Assembly: GCF_008370045.1 (NCBI RefSeq)
Contig: NZ_VOBN01000027.1
Coordinates: 1 to 64,000 of the forward strand
Reading direction: 5' to 3'
DNA length: 64,000 nt
DNA from: Pseudomonas sp. ANT_J12
Lineage (GTDB): Bacteria > Pseudomonadota > Gammaproteobacteria > Pseudomonadales > Pseudomonadaceae
A program made the translations under genes and the position numbers. The notes beneath the pieces were generated by a model. That model was not told where the DNA came from and made no database searches. It was given only the letters and a program-made list of their open reading frames with translations. Shown in pieces: positions 28,601 through 36,190 of this stretch. Within the stretch, counting starts at the first letter, position 1. The number at the start of each line of letters is the position of its first letter.

Positions 28601-29292
28601 TGGACGATCACGCCGCCAACCGCTTGCTGTTGTGCCAGCAACTGGAGTTTGCCGGGCATCGCGCCGAGTCCGCCGAAGACGGTGAGCGCGCATTATCCCT
28701 GTGCAGGCACGCCGATCCGGCGTTCGATCTGGTCATCACCGATTGCAACATGCCGAACATGGATGGCTTTGCCTTTACCCAGGGCCTGCGCAGTTGGGAG
28801 CGCGAGCAGCAGCGGCTGGCGTGCCCGGTGTTCGGCCTGACCGCCAATGCCCAGACCGAAGTGGTCAAGCAGTGCTTGCAGGCGGGCATGAATGACTGCC
28901 TGTTCAAGCCGTTGACCCTGGACCACTTGCTCAATCGTATCCAGTTGGCCTTTCCTGACCGGACCCTGCCGTATTCCGCCGAAGCACTGGCCAAGGTCAA
29001 TGGCCTGGGGGCAGAAGCCCACGCAACCTTTATCGCGCAGGTGGTGCGCAGCAACCAGGAGGACCGGATGCTGCTCGATGCGCTGATTGCCGAGGGTGAT
29101 CTACCGGAACTGGCGCGCCTGGCGCACAAGATCAAGGGCGCGGCGAAGATCATCGATGCCCATGATGTGGTGGATGACTGTCGGCGTTTGCAGGCGTTTG
29201 CCGAACAGCGCCAGGAAGAGAATTGCCTGGTGCAGGTGCATCACCTGAAGGCGAACCTGCTGCAATTGGAAGAGGCGTTGTTGGGAGGGTAG
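25690..29292 (+). CDS. BvgS/EvgS-type unorthodox hybrid sensor histidine kinase
   Basis: 1200 residues. A signal/anchor helix is followed by two tandem periplasmic SBP_bac_3 (venus-flytrap) domains at about 48-285 and 300-540, TM near 550-572, PAS-like domain 590-700, HisKA with H727 (SHEIRTPMNA), HATPase (NLLSNAIKF, DTGHGL, GGTGLGLSI), receiver with D1018 (ITDCNMPNMDG) and Hpt with H1146 (LAHKIKGAAKI). The full His-Asp-His relay is intact. The TTG start at 25690 is provisional. The convergent regulator at 29477 is the likely partner. In Bordetella and in P. aeruginosa Roc systems such kinases control adhesins and fimbriae, which surround it here. Confidence 0.92.
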   Translation: MTDFLRHVRVTRWLLLTWLLLSACAMAQPAQLQLLVHTPVIAPVVEFAPATRAWLRQHPLLRVGIWGDSFAPFDIGFEADKFEGVAADYLGVLRNTLGVADVQIYRYHSRQEAEQALVTGTVHMLGLYTRHGIRREDILTSKPYLLDRAVIVKGTGDTAQALDRLKGQRLAFANDQDLYHRLKTQYPEALLVPVQSALSALSAVVHGQVDAFWSDAASADYLIKNAFYNGAYIAGDAVVPDFNITFAVGAANPQLLLAINQTLDAIPLAGRLRITSRWDLAIRYAQMPSMLDLTQEEQRWIARHPTLKVAVSGSYAPMTFYDQHDVHRGLTADIVQRIAQRTGLQFVMVRTNNIIDMVERLREGSVDLIGALGVAQEWTPSLRFSRPYAVNPLVLISRVDATGLNEISAFNGRSIAVAASSTLIPWFRQHYPRIALVEVNSTVRGMEMLMEGEVDGAINTQMGADYFIKNFYPNHLAVRASVGPDMARIGLAAREDQAILINIINKALLDIAPEDLQQMTERWRSHFTPPVASSWVNYRDFVYKATGIAVLCGVLFLAWNRYLRRQINQRHAAERKLKDQLEFTRTLIDGSPVALYVRDHEGRLLQCNQSYLDFLQTERHIVVGKRLCETPLMTPHFNERYQQFYERTLLDGEPTFADMEVQVCGQAYRIYHWTLPFRNADGQVIGIIGGWIDLTEREQILQELRQAKDTADSANRSKSVFLASMSHEIRTPMNAIIGLLELLQRRGGDARQVREAVDVAHESAQALLSLIGDILDLSKIESGAMKPSPRPTDLPKLMHSVFKLFETSAHNKGLGIDLVLEVRHHHVLIDALLLKQIVSNLLSNAIKFTDQGSIEIAVFDGAQGPADGVGHFMIQVTDTGHGLSPAQQLAIFEPFIQTSRGSATQGGTGLGLSICRRLAELLGGELQVESELETGSTFSLVFNAPLCEEQQAPEPAPVAPMLGRSLHVLVVDDHAANRLLLCQQLEFAGHRAESAEDGERALSLCRHADPAFDLVITDCNMPNMDGFAFTQGLRSWEREQQRLACPVFGLTANAQTEVVKQCLQAGMNDCLFKPLTLDHLLNRIQLAFPDRTLPYSAEALAKVNGLGAEAHATFIAQVVRSNQEDRMLLDALIAEGDLPELARLAHKIKGAAKIIDAHDVVDDCRRLQAFAEQRQEENCLVQVHHLKANLLQLEEALLGG

Positions 29293-29297
29293 AAGGG

Positions 29298-29460
29298 TAG
29301 GCGCAAAGCTTGCTCGCGATGGCGTCCTTGAAATCGCCACCCAACCTGTAGGAGCGAGGCTTGCCCGCGAAGGCGTCCGCGAGATCGCCATCGCGAGCAA
29401 GCTTTGCTCCTACGAGCGATGGCGTATGTGAGATCGCCTTTGCGGGCAAGCCTCGCCCCG
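29298..29460. repeat. REP cluster
   Basis: Four arms of the GCAAGCTTTGCTCCTAC family alternate in orientation, separated by GGCGTCC / GAGATCGCC words. They fill the gap between the convergent kinase and response-regulator genes. Confidence 0.88.
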
Positions 29461-29476
29461 GGGTCGGCGGTGGGAT

Positions 29477-30100
29477 TCAGACCAACCCATGCCGCTTGGC
29501 GAATTCCGCCAGTTCGACAATGCTGTCGATCCGCAGTTTTTCCTGAAGACGGGTCTTGTAGGTGCTGACGGTTTTATTGCTGATGTGCAGCGACTCGGCG
29601 ATCTTGATATTGGTCAGGCCCGCCGCGAGGCAGCGCAACACGTTCATCTCCCGAGGCGAAAGCTTTTTCACCGCGTCGTCCTCGTCGGTCTTGAAGTCCT
29701 CTTCGCGCACCGAGTCGATGGTGTCGGCCTTGAACCAGGTGTAACCGTCCTTGATCGCCAGGCACGCGTTCAGCAGTTCACCCATGGTGCCTTCCTTGCT
29801 CACATACCCCGACGCGCCGTCTTGCAGGCAGCGCTGGGGCAGGCGTGAGTTTTTCGCCCCGGTAAAGATCAGGATCCGTGGCTTGGGATTGAAGCTGGAC
29901 AGGCGCTTCATGACACTCAAGCCATCCAGTTGTGGAATGTCGACGTCGAGTATCACCAGGTCCGGTTTCAACTTGCGCACCCCATCGATAGCGAGAATGC
30001 CGGTGGTGGCATCGCCCACAACTTCGAAGCCTTGTCCATGAAGCAGATTGGTAACCGCCAGGGTAACGATTTGATGGTCGTCAACGACTAAGACTTTCAT
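29477..30100 (-). CDS. LuxR/NarL-family response regulator (BvgA/EvgA/RocA type)
   Basis: 207 residues: receiver with D8-D9, D52 (ILDVDIPQLDG), T in LIFTGAK and K in VSKEG; GerE HTH LSPREMNVLRCLAAGLTNIKIAESLHISNKTVSTYKTRLQEKL. It faces the BvgS-like kinase gene tail to tail, and its 5' side backs onto the pilin promoter array at 30284. The recognition helix (NKTVSTYKTRL) is nearly identical in all three complete regulators of the island. It is the best candidate to receive phosphate from the Hpt domain of the kinase at 25690. Confidence 0.92.
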   Translation of the reverse strand: MKVLVVDDHQIVTLAVTNLLHGQGFEVVGDATTGILAIDGVRKLKPDLVILDVDIPQLDGLSVMKRLSSFNPKPRILIFTGAKNSRLPQRCLQDGASGYVSKEGTMGELLNACLAIKDGYTWFKADTIDSVREEDFKTDEDDAVKKLSPREMNVLRCLAAGLTNIKIAESLHISNKTVSTYKTRLQEKLRIDSIVELAEFAKRHGLV

Positions 30101-30283
30101 TGTTTCTCTCAGCGGGTGGGAAAAATAAGTGTAAAAGAAGTGTGAAGAGGTAAAGTGCCATCATTCTCGATGTGAATTCGGATCAATACAAGGGTAAATG
30201 ATGCGGCTTATTAAAAATAGTGGGCATTAAGTGGGTGCGCTGATAATGATTTATATCAGTGCAATCATTGTTTGTAGTCTCGG

Positions 30284-30362
30284 TCCTACAGCAATGTAAG
30301 TTCTAATCTGACGCATGTTATGGACCGGTCCTACAATAATTTCCCGCCCCGCGAATTAATCT
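30284..30362 (+). promoter_or_regulatory. three-hexamer BvgA-like array and -10 box upstream of pilin 1
   Basis: TCCTAC (30284), TCTGAC (30307) and TCCTAC (30329) are spaced 23 and 22 bp. TAATCT (30357-30362) starts 28 bp after the last hexamer. The flank CGGTCCTACA is shared by the outer two. The architecture is the same as at 21328 and 35407. No -35 box of the sigma-70 type is visible, as expected for an activator that replaces it. Confidence 0.75.
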
Positions 30363-30410
30363 AGTTTTACCTGCCAACGCAGGACAATTAATTCGAACGG
30401 ATAACGCATC

Positions 30411-30998
30411 ATGAAAAAACTTTCCTTTATTGCCCTGGCCATTGCTGCTGCCGCTGCCATGTCCTCCACTGCCAACGCTGCAAGCGGCACCCTGCAGTTC
30501 ACCGGTAACCTGACTGCCGCCAGTTGCACCGTGACCCCGGGTGGCGACGCCAGCGCCGGTGCCGGCAGCAACATCGTTGTCGACATGGGCAGCGTTTCGT
30601 TCAGCGACCTGGAAACCGCTGCGCCAGGCAAAGGTTCGGTAGGCGTTGCTGTCACCGACCTGAGCTTCGACATCGGCTGTACCGGCGTGGGCGCCTACGA
30701 CACCGTAGTCCTGAACTTCGACCCGCAAGCCGGTTCGGGCCGTGACACTGCCGATGCCCGTCTGTTGGCCCTGGCTCCAGGTGGCGCAGCCGGTGCTGCG
30801 ATCGCCGTGGTTGATGGCAACCGCAACATCATCGACATGTCCAAGGACCCGGAAGTCCGTGCCGCCCTGACCGTTGACGCGGGCACCGGTGCTGGCACCG
30901 CCCAGATTAACCTGGCAGCTGCTTACCTGCGTACCACTGGCGCTCAAACGCCAGGCGCTGCAAACGGCAGCCTGCCGTTCGTGCTGACTTACGAGTAA
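30411..30998 (+). CDS. CupA/CupB-type major fimbrial subunit (spore-coat-U/pilin-like) 1
   Basis: 195 residues. Signal peptide (FIALAIAAAAAMSSTANA), then the donor-strand start ASGTLQFTGNLTAASCTV with Cys paired to a second Cys in FDIGCTG. The C-terminal strand is NGSLPFVLTYE with penultimate Tyr, as recognised by periplasmic chaperones. 195 residues is within range for secreted fimbrial subunits. First gene of the chaperone-usher cluster, with its own array promoter; an attenuator-like hairpin separates it from the chaperone gene. It is a close paralogue of the pilin at 35551. Confidence 0.88.
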   Translation: MKKLSFIALAIAAAAAMSSTANAASGTLQFTGNLTAASCTVTPGGDASAGAGSNIVVDMGSVSFSDLETAAPGKGSVGVAVTDLSFDIGCTGVGAYDTVVLNFDPQAGSGRDTADARLLALAPGGAAGAAIAVVDGNRNIIDMSKDPEVRAALTVDAGTGAGTAQINLAAAYLRTTGAQTPGAANGSLPFVLTYE

Positions 30999-31008
30999 GT
31001 GATGTGAC

Positions 31009-31060
31009 CACTACCGAATGCGACGTTTTTTAACATGCGTTCGGTAGTGTTTTATTTTTG
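31009..31060 (+). terminator. attenuator-like hairpin between pilin and chaperone genes
   Basis: Stem CACTACCGAATGCG / TGCGTTCGGTAGTG (11 of 14 paired) with an AT-rich loop, then TTTTATTTTTG. It can end most transcripts after the pilin gene and let a fraction read into chaperone and usher. The remaining 170 bp to the chaperone show no other feature. Confidence 0.75.
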
Positions 31061-31229
31061 TCTGTTGTTACTTTTTTTAGTGTACGGGTTGGCGCATGTG
31101 TCGCTGTTGTCTGATATCGGTCGCGTCGTCAATGAAGTGTGTTTGAGATGGTTCGGTTTTAAGGGTTGAGAGTGGTTGTGCACTCGCAGGTCCAGATATT
31201 CAAAATGCCTTAATGACGTTGAGGGTTGT

Positions 31230-31970
31230 ATGTTCAAGTGCACATTTAAAGCGCTGTTCTGCTTGTTGCCATTCGTGGTTCTTTCCAATGCCCAGGCGGG
31301 TATTTCCCTGGGCGCCACGCGGATCATTTTTGAGGCGAAGAACAAGGAAGAAAACATCACGGTTCGCAACGAAAGTGAAAAACCGATCCTGTTGCAATCC
31401 TGGCTGGACAACGGCAAGGAAGGCGACGGGGCCGTACCGTTTGCCGTGACACCACCCCTGACCAAAATGGCCGCCAACGGCCAACAACTGCTGCGGGTTC
31501 TGTACAAAGGGGCGGGTTTGCCCCAGGACCGTGAGTCGGTGGTGTGGCTCAGCGTGCAGGAAATCCCTGCCAGCGTCGAAGGCAAGAACACCCTGCAAAT
31601 CGCCGTGCGCCAGAAGATCAAGGTGTTCTACCGCCCGGCCAATCTGACGGGCGAAGCCAAGGACGCTGCCGGTTCTCTGCAATGGCAGCTGGAAGACGGC
31701 GGCAAGCGCCTGAGCGTTCACAACCCGAGCGCCTACCACGTGTCGATGGTGCAACTGCTCGGCGAGATGCCCGCCTTCAGCAACCTGGTGGCCGAGCGCT
31801 TCATGGTGGCCCCCGGCGAACGCAAGACCTTCGAGGTCAACAACGGCGGGTTCAAGGTCGGCGCCGAGTTCAGCTTCCGCAGCATCAATGACTGGGGCGG
31901 CCAGGAGACCTATCGCACCAAACTGCAAGCCGCTTCCAGCAGCACCGCCACCCGGGTCGACGCTCAGTAA
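31230..31970 (+). CDS. fimbrial periplasmic chaperone (PapD/CupB-like)
   Basis: 246 residues from the ATG at 31230 (GAGG upstream). Signal peptide CLLPFVVLSNAQA, then the immunoglobulin-like domain 1 with the conserved Arg of ATRIIF and Lys of RQKIKVFYRP that anchor the subunit C-terminus, and domain 2 from about 130 (SVHNPSAYHVSMVQL). It folds pilins and delivers them to the usher. It follows pilin 1 and precedes the usher by 96 bp. Confidence 0.93.
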   Translation: MFKCTFKALFCLLPFVVLSNAQAGISLGATRIIFEAKNKEENITVRNESEKPILLQSWLDNGKEGDGAVPFAVTPPLTKMAANGQQLLRVLYKGAGLPQDRESVVWLSVQEIPASVEGKNTLQIAVRQKIKVFYRPANLTGEAKDAAGSLQWQLEDGGKRLSVHNPSAYHVSMVQLLGEMPAFSNLVAERFMVAPGERKTFEVNNGGFKVGAEFSFRSINDWGGQETYRTKLQAASSSTATRVDAQ

Positions 31971-32066
31971 CCGTTCGCCTTCGCTCCTCTTAAAGCCGCC
32001 CGGACGTTTCCAGCAAACGTCCGTTGGCCGGGCTTTGCCTCGAAAAAATGAATCCAGGTTTTTGTC

Positions 32067-34618
32067 ATGCGTACACGCCATCACCGCCACAGCCCCCTCT
32101 CACAGCGTTTTGACCAACCGTCGCGGCTGTCACGCTTGAGCCTGGCGGTAGCCCTGGGCCTGTCCGTGCAAGGTTTGGCTGAGGCGGCCGATGACTCGGC
32201 CCCGGTGACCTTCAACACGTCATTCATTCAAGGCCTGGGCCAGCCCGCCGACCTCAAGCAATTCATCGACGGCAACAGCGTATTGCCAGGTACTTACCGC
32301 GTGGACATTTACGTCAATCGCAGCTTGAGCGGGCGCCAGGACATGACATTCACGCAGCAGGACGATGGTGACGTAACGCCGTGCCTGACCCTGACCCTGC
32401 TGCGCCAGTTCGGCGTGGACATCGACAGCCTGGTCACCGCCGGCACCCTGAGCAAGGACGCCGACACCGACAGTTGCATCGACATCAAGGCGCTGATCCC
32501 GCAGTTCAGCAGTGAGTACCAGGCCAACCTGCTGCGCCTGTATCTGAGCATCCCCCAGGCGATGATGAGCCGCTCGGCCCGGGGTTACGTCGACCCATCG
32601 TTGTGGGACGAAGGTGTCACGGCGGCCTTCATGGACTACAGCGTCAACGGCAACCGGCGCAAAAACGATTTTGCGACTACCGACAGTCTGAACGCCAACC
32701 TGCGTAATGGCCTGAACCTCGGGCCGTGGCGGTTGCGCAACGAGTCGAGCTATTCCAAAAGCACCGACAGCCCTGGCTTGTTCAACAGCAACCGCACCTA
32801 CGCCCAACGCGATATCACCTCGTTGCGCAGCCAGTTGACGGTCGGCCAGACCTATTCCGATTCTGAGATTTTCGACAGCGTGCGCTACAAGGGCGTGCAG
32901 TTGGGCTCCGACCTGGCGATGCTGCCGGACAGCGAGCGCGGTTATGCGCCGGTGATCCGTGGCGTGGCCAACAGCAACGCCACGGTGGAAGTGAAGCAGA
33001 ACGGTTTCAGCCTCTACACCACCACCGTATCGGCGGGACCGTTCGAGCTGACGGACATTTACCCGAGCGGCTCCAACGGTGACCTGGAAATCAGCATTAC
33101 CGAAGCCGATGGTGAGGTGCGTACGTTCACCCAGTCGTTTGCCTCGCTGCCGATCCTGGTGCGACGCGGCAGCTTTCGCTACAACCTCGACCTGGGGCAA
33201 TTCGACGACCTGAACGGCGAAGGCGATTCGCCGATGTTCGGCACCGGCAACCTGGTCTACGGCTTGACCGATACGTCACCACGTTCGGCGGCGTGATGTT
33301 GAGCGATGGCTTCAGCGCGACCAACGCCGGGGCCGGTTTCAACACCCCGGCAGGGGCGATTTCGGTGGATGCCACCCAGTCCAGCAGCACGACCCGCCAA
33401 GGAAAAAACACCGGCCAGAGTTTGCGCTTTCTCTACAGCAAGACCCTGAACCTGACCGGCACCACCTTTACCCTGGCCGGTTATCGCTATTCCACTGAAG
33501 GTTATCGGACCTTCAGCGAGCACGTTGACGATGAAAACCGCGATCCGGGGCAACCAGCCCGAGGCCGGGCCAAGTCGCGCTTCAACCTCACGGCCAACCA
33601 GGTTATGGGCCAGGGGTTTGGCTCTTTGTACCTGTCCGCCAGCGATCAGACCTATTGGAATCTGCCGGGCCAGACCCGCTCGTTGCAGGCCGGCTATTCC
33701 AACTATTGGGGCAAGGCGAACTATTCGTTCGACGTCACTCATACCCGCTACGCCGATAGCCAGAGCGCCTATTCCGGTCAGGGTGGGTCCCGCAGTCGGG
33801 ATACCCAGGCGACCTTCAGCGTCTCCTTTCCCCTGGGCGATGAAGGCCGTGCGCCTCGGGCCAGTTTCAGTTCGGCCCATGACAGCACCGGCACCAACTC
33901 CAATGCCAACGTCAGTGGTTACCTTGCGGGACGCAATGACATGACCTTCTCCGTGGGTGGCAATCGGAGCGTCACCGGCGAGTACAGCGGCGATGGCCAA
34001 ATCAATGCCAAGACCCCTTACGCCAACGTCGGCGCCGGCTACAGCCAGGGTCGCGCTTACAAGTCGGCCAACCTGAGTGCCCGGGGCTCCGTGGTCGCCC
34101 ATGCTGGCGGAGTCAATTTCGGCCAGCCGGTGGGGGAGACCTTCACCCTGGCTGAAGTCGAGAACACACCGGGCGTGCAGGTCGGGCGTTATGCCGGGGT
34201 CAAGACCGCGGCCAACGGCTACGCGGTCATTCCCAACTCGCAACCGTATCGCGGCAACTTCGTCAGTCTCAATACCCAGGACCTGGGCGCCGATATCGAA
34301 CTGGAAAGCACCAGCCAGCAGGTGATTCCACGTCGCGGTGCGATCACCAAGGCTACGTTCAAGGCCAAGAGCGGCCTGCGCCTGGAAGCGACCTTCCAGT
34401 ACCTCAAAGGCAAGATTCCGTTTGGCGCGGTGGTCGAGGACGAAGAAGGGCAGCAACTGGCGGTGGTCGATCCACGCCAAACGGCGCTGGTCCTGGTGGA
34501 AAAGACCGAGGGCAAGTTGCAGGTCAAATGGGCTGATCAAAGCTGCTGGGCGCAGTACGTGATGAGCGAAAAAGTCCCGGGCGAGAACTACCAGAGTAAA
34601 ACCCTGACCTGTCAGTAA
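32067..34618 (+). pseudogene. fimbrial outer-membrane usher, interrupted by a one-base frameshift near 33273
   Basis: The first frame, 32067-33296, carries the signal peptide and the start of the barrel (FNTSFIQG, PGTYRVDIYVN, LTDIYPSGSNGDLEI) and ends ...GLTDTSPRSAA. The second frame, 33293-34618, continues with MLSDGFSATNAGAGFNTP through the barrel and the C-terminal domain (KARIPFGAVVEDEEG-like, DQSCWAQYVM) with its Cys pair. One extra base at about 33273-33275 would restore TDT-VTTFGGVMLSDG and a normal usher of about 850 residues. The break creates TGATG, so the second part could be re-initiated, but a split barrel is unlikely to work. There is no homopolymer at the site. Confidence 0.87.
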
Positions 34619-34638
34619 TTGCGCAAGGAAGCCTGTTC

Positions 34639-35394
34639 ATGAACATCAATCGATTGCTTCCTGCCACTGACCTGTTGAAACACGTCTCGCCCCTGTACCA
34701 GCCCATCATTAATGTGCCCCAGCGTCGCGTCGTCGGGTTTGAAGCGCTGACGTGTTGCGTGCATCCACGCTGGCAGGGTGTCCCGCCCGAGGTCTTCATG
34801 CCCATGGCGCGCCGCAGCGGCGTACTCGATGACATGACGATCAGCCTGTACGAACAGGCCGCCCGGGACCTGAAGGTACTGGAGGCGATTCATGTCGATG
34901 TGGACATTACCCAACTGGCGGACAGGGCGATGGTGGAGCGCATTGTCCAGGCGTTCGCCCCGGCCACCACCAACCTGTTGGGTATTACCTTTGAAATCAC
35001 CGGTGAAGGCGAGATCGACGTCGATTACGCCCGGGTTCTGCAAGGGGCGGAGCGCTTGAAAGCCCTGGGCGCGCAATTGGCTCTGGAGGATTTTGGCCAG
35101 GGACACTCCAACTTCGAACGCCTGTGCGAGCTGCCGGTGGACCTGCTGAAAATCCCTCGCCAGTTGATCTACGCCATGGCCACTGAGCACAAGAGCCTGG
35201 CGTGCGTGAAGGCGACCCTGGCTCTGGCGGAGTCCTTGAGGCTGGAGACTGTGGCCGAGGGCGTCGATAACTTTTTCCAGATTCATGCGCTCAAGCAGAT
35301 GGGCTGCACCACCGTGCAAGGCGTCTGGTATTCCCGGCCCCTGACCCTTGAAGCGGCTAAAGATTTCCGGCGTGAACACTTGAATCTCAGGTAG
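34639..35394 (+). CDS. degenerate EAL-domain protein within the fimbrial cluster
   Basis: 251 residues, a stand-alone EAL fold. E35-A-L is kept (GFEALTC) and AEGVDN is present, but other phosphodiesterase residues are altered: VDITQL replaces the usual N-x-S, ALEDFGQGHSNF has Glu for the first Asp of DDFG, and LLKIPRQL has lost the Asp of LKID. I infer poor or no c-di-GMP hydrolysis and perhaps a binding or scaffold role. It lies 20 bp after the usher with GGAAG before the ATG, so it is translated from the same transcript, an unusual position for such a gene. Confidence 0.85.
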   Translation: MNINRLLPATDLLKHVSPLYQPIINVPQRRVVGFEALTCCVHPRWQGVPPEVFMPMARRSGVLDDMTISLYEQAARDLKVLEAIHVDVDITQLADRAMVERIVQAFAPATTNLLGITFEITGEGEIDVDYARVLQGAERLKALGAQLALEDFGQGHSNFERLCELPVDLLKIPRQLIYAMATEHKSLACVKATLALAESLRLETVAEGVDNFFQIHALKQMGCTTVQGVWYSRPLTLEAAKDFRREHLNLR

Positions 35395-35406
35395 CTGTGG
35401 GAGATG

Positions 35407-35485
35407 TCCTACCGGTTTTGCGCACTCGGTCCTACCTGCATGGCGGATCGTTCCTACCACGCAGCCCAGGGGCGGTTGGTAAATT
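35407..35485 (+). promoter_or_regulatory. three-hexamer BvgA-like array and -10 box upstream of pilin 2
   Basis: Three perfect TCCTAC copies at 35407, 35430 and 35452 (23 and 22 bp apart). TAAATT at 35480 starts 28 bp after the third. This is the cleanest example of the motif and gives pilin 2 its own promoter just after the EAL gene. Confidence 0.78.
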
Positions 35486-35550
35486 CTGAAGGACTTGCAG
35501 GAAGCAGGTCCCCATCATTTTCACGAGCACCCTTTTCACGAGAACTGTGT

Positions 35551-36138
35551 ATGAAAAAAACCTCCTTATTGGCCCTGGCCATCGTCGCCCATGCGGCACT
35601 GTCCAGTAGCGCTTTCGCTGCCAGCGGCACCTTGCAATTCAATGGCGAACTCAATAACGCCAGTTGCACCGTGACCCCGGGCGGTGATGCCAGTGCCGGC
35701 ACCGGTAACAATATCCTGGTTGATATGGGCGATGTGTCCTTTGCCGACCTGCAAGTGGCGTCGCCGGGTGTGGGCAATGTCGGCGTGGCGGTCACGGACC
35801 TTAATTTCGACATCGGTTGCCCAAGCGGCGTCGGTGCCTTGAGCAGCGTGATCATGAGCTTCGACCCGAACAGCGGCAGTGGCCTGGATAGCATCGACGG
35901 TCGCCTGCTGGCCCTGTCGCCGGGTGGCGCCAGCGGTGCGGCGATTGCGCTGGTCAACAGCGCCAATGACATCATCGACATGTCCAGCGCGCCGAGCATT
36001 TCGGCACCGCTGGACATTGATGAAGACGGGGTAGGGACGGCGAATATCGCGTTGCGCGCGACCTACTTGCGCACTTCCGGCGCCGAAGTGCCGGGCGCCG
36101 CCAATGGCAGTCTGCCGTTTGTCCTGCGCTACGAGTAA
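35551..36138 (+). CDS. CupA/CupB-type fimbrial subunit 2
   Basis: 195 residues, same length and plan as pilin 1: signal peptide LALAIVAHAALSSSAFA, ASGTLQFNGELNNASCTV with the first Cys, FDIGCPSG with the second, and C-terminal NGSLPFVLRYE. It clearly arose by duplication, with divergence concentrated in the middle of the chain (for example NSANDIIDMSSAPSISAPLD). Its own promoter array and terminator make it an independent unit. Whether it is a second major, an alternative or a terminal subunit is unknown. Confidence 0.88.
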   Translation: MKKTSLLALAIVAHAALSSSAFAASGTLQFNGELNNASCTVTPGGDASAGTGNNILVDMGDVSFADLQVASPGVGNVGVAVTDLNFDIGCPSGVGALSSVIMSFDPNSGSGLDSIDGRLLALSPGGASGAAIALVNSANDIIDMSSAPSISAPLDIDEDGVGTANIALRATYLRTSGAEVPGAANGSLPFVLRYE

Positions 36139-36142
36139 ACGC

Positions 36143-36174
36143 AAAAAGGTCGGGTTTTTACACCCGACCTTTTT
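36143..36174. terminator. bidirectional rho-independent terminator
   Basis: Stem AAAAAGGTCGGG / CCCGACCTTTTT between the convergent pilin 2 and autotransporter 2 genes; usable by both. Confidence 0.92.
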
Positions 36175-36190
36175 CACCGCCGCAGCGCGA

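Noticed and set aside
33269..33298. Phase-variable slippage site in the usher
   Set aside because: No homopolymer or short tandem repeat at the frameshift; a plain deletion or sequencing error fits better.
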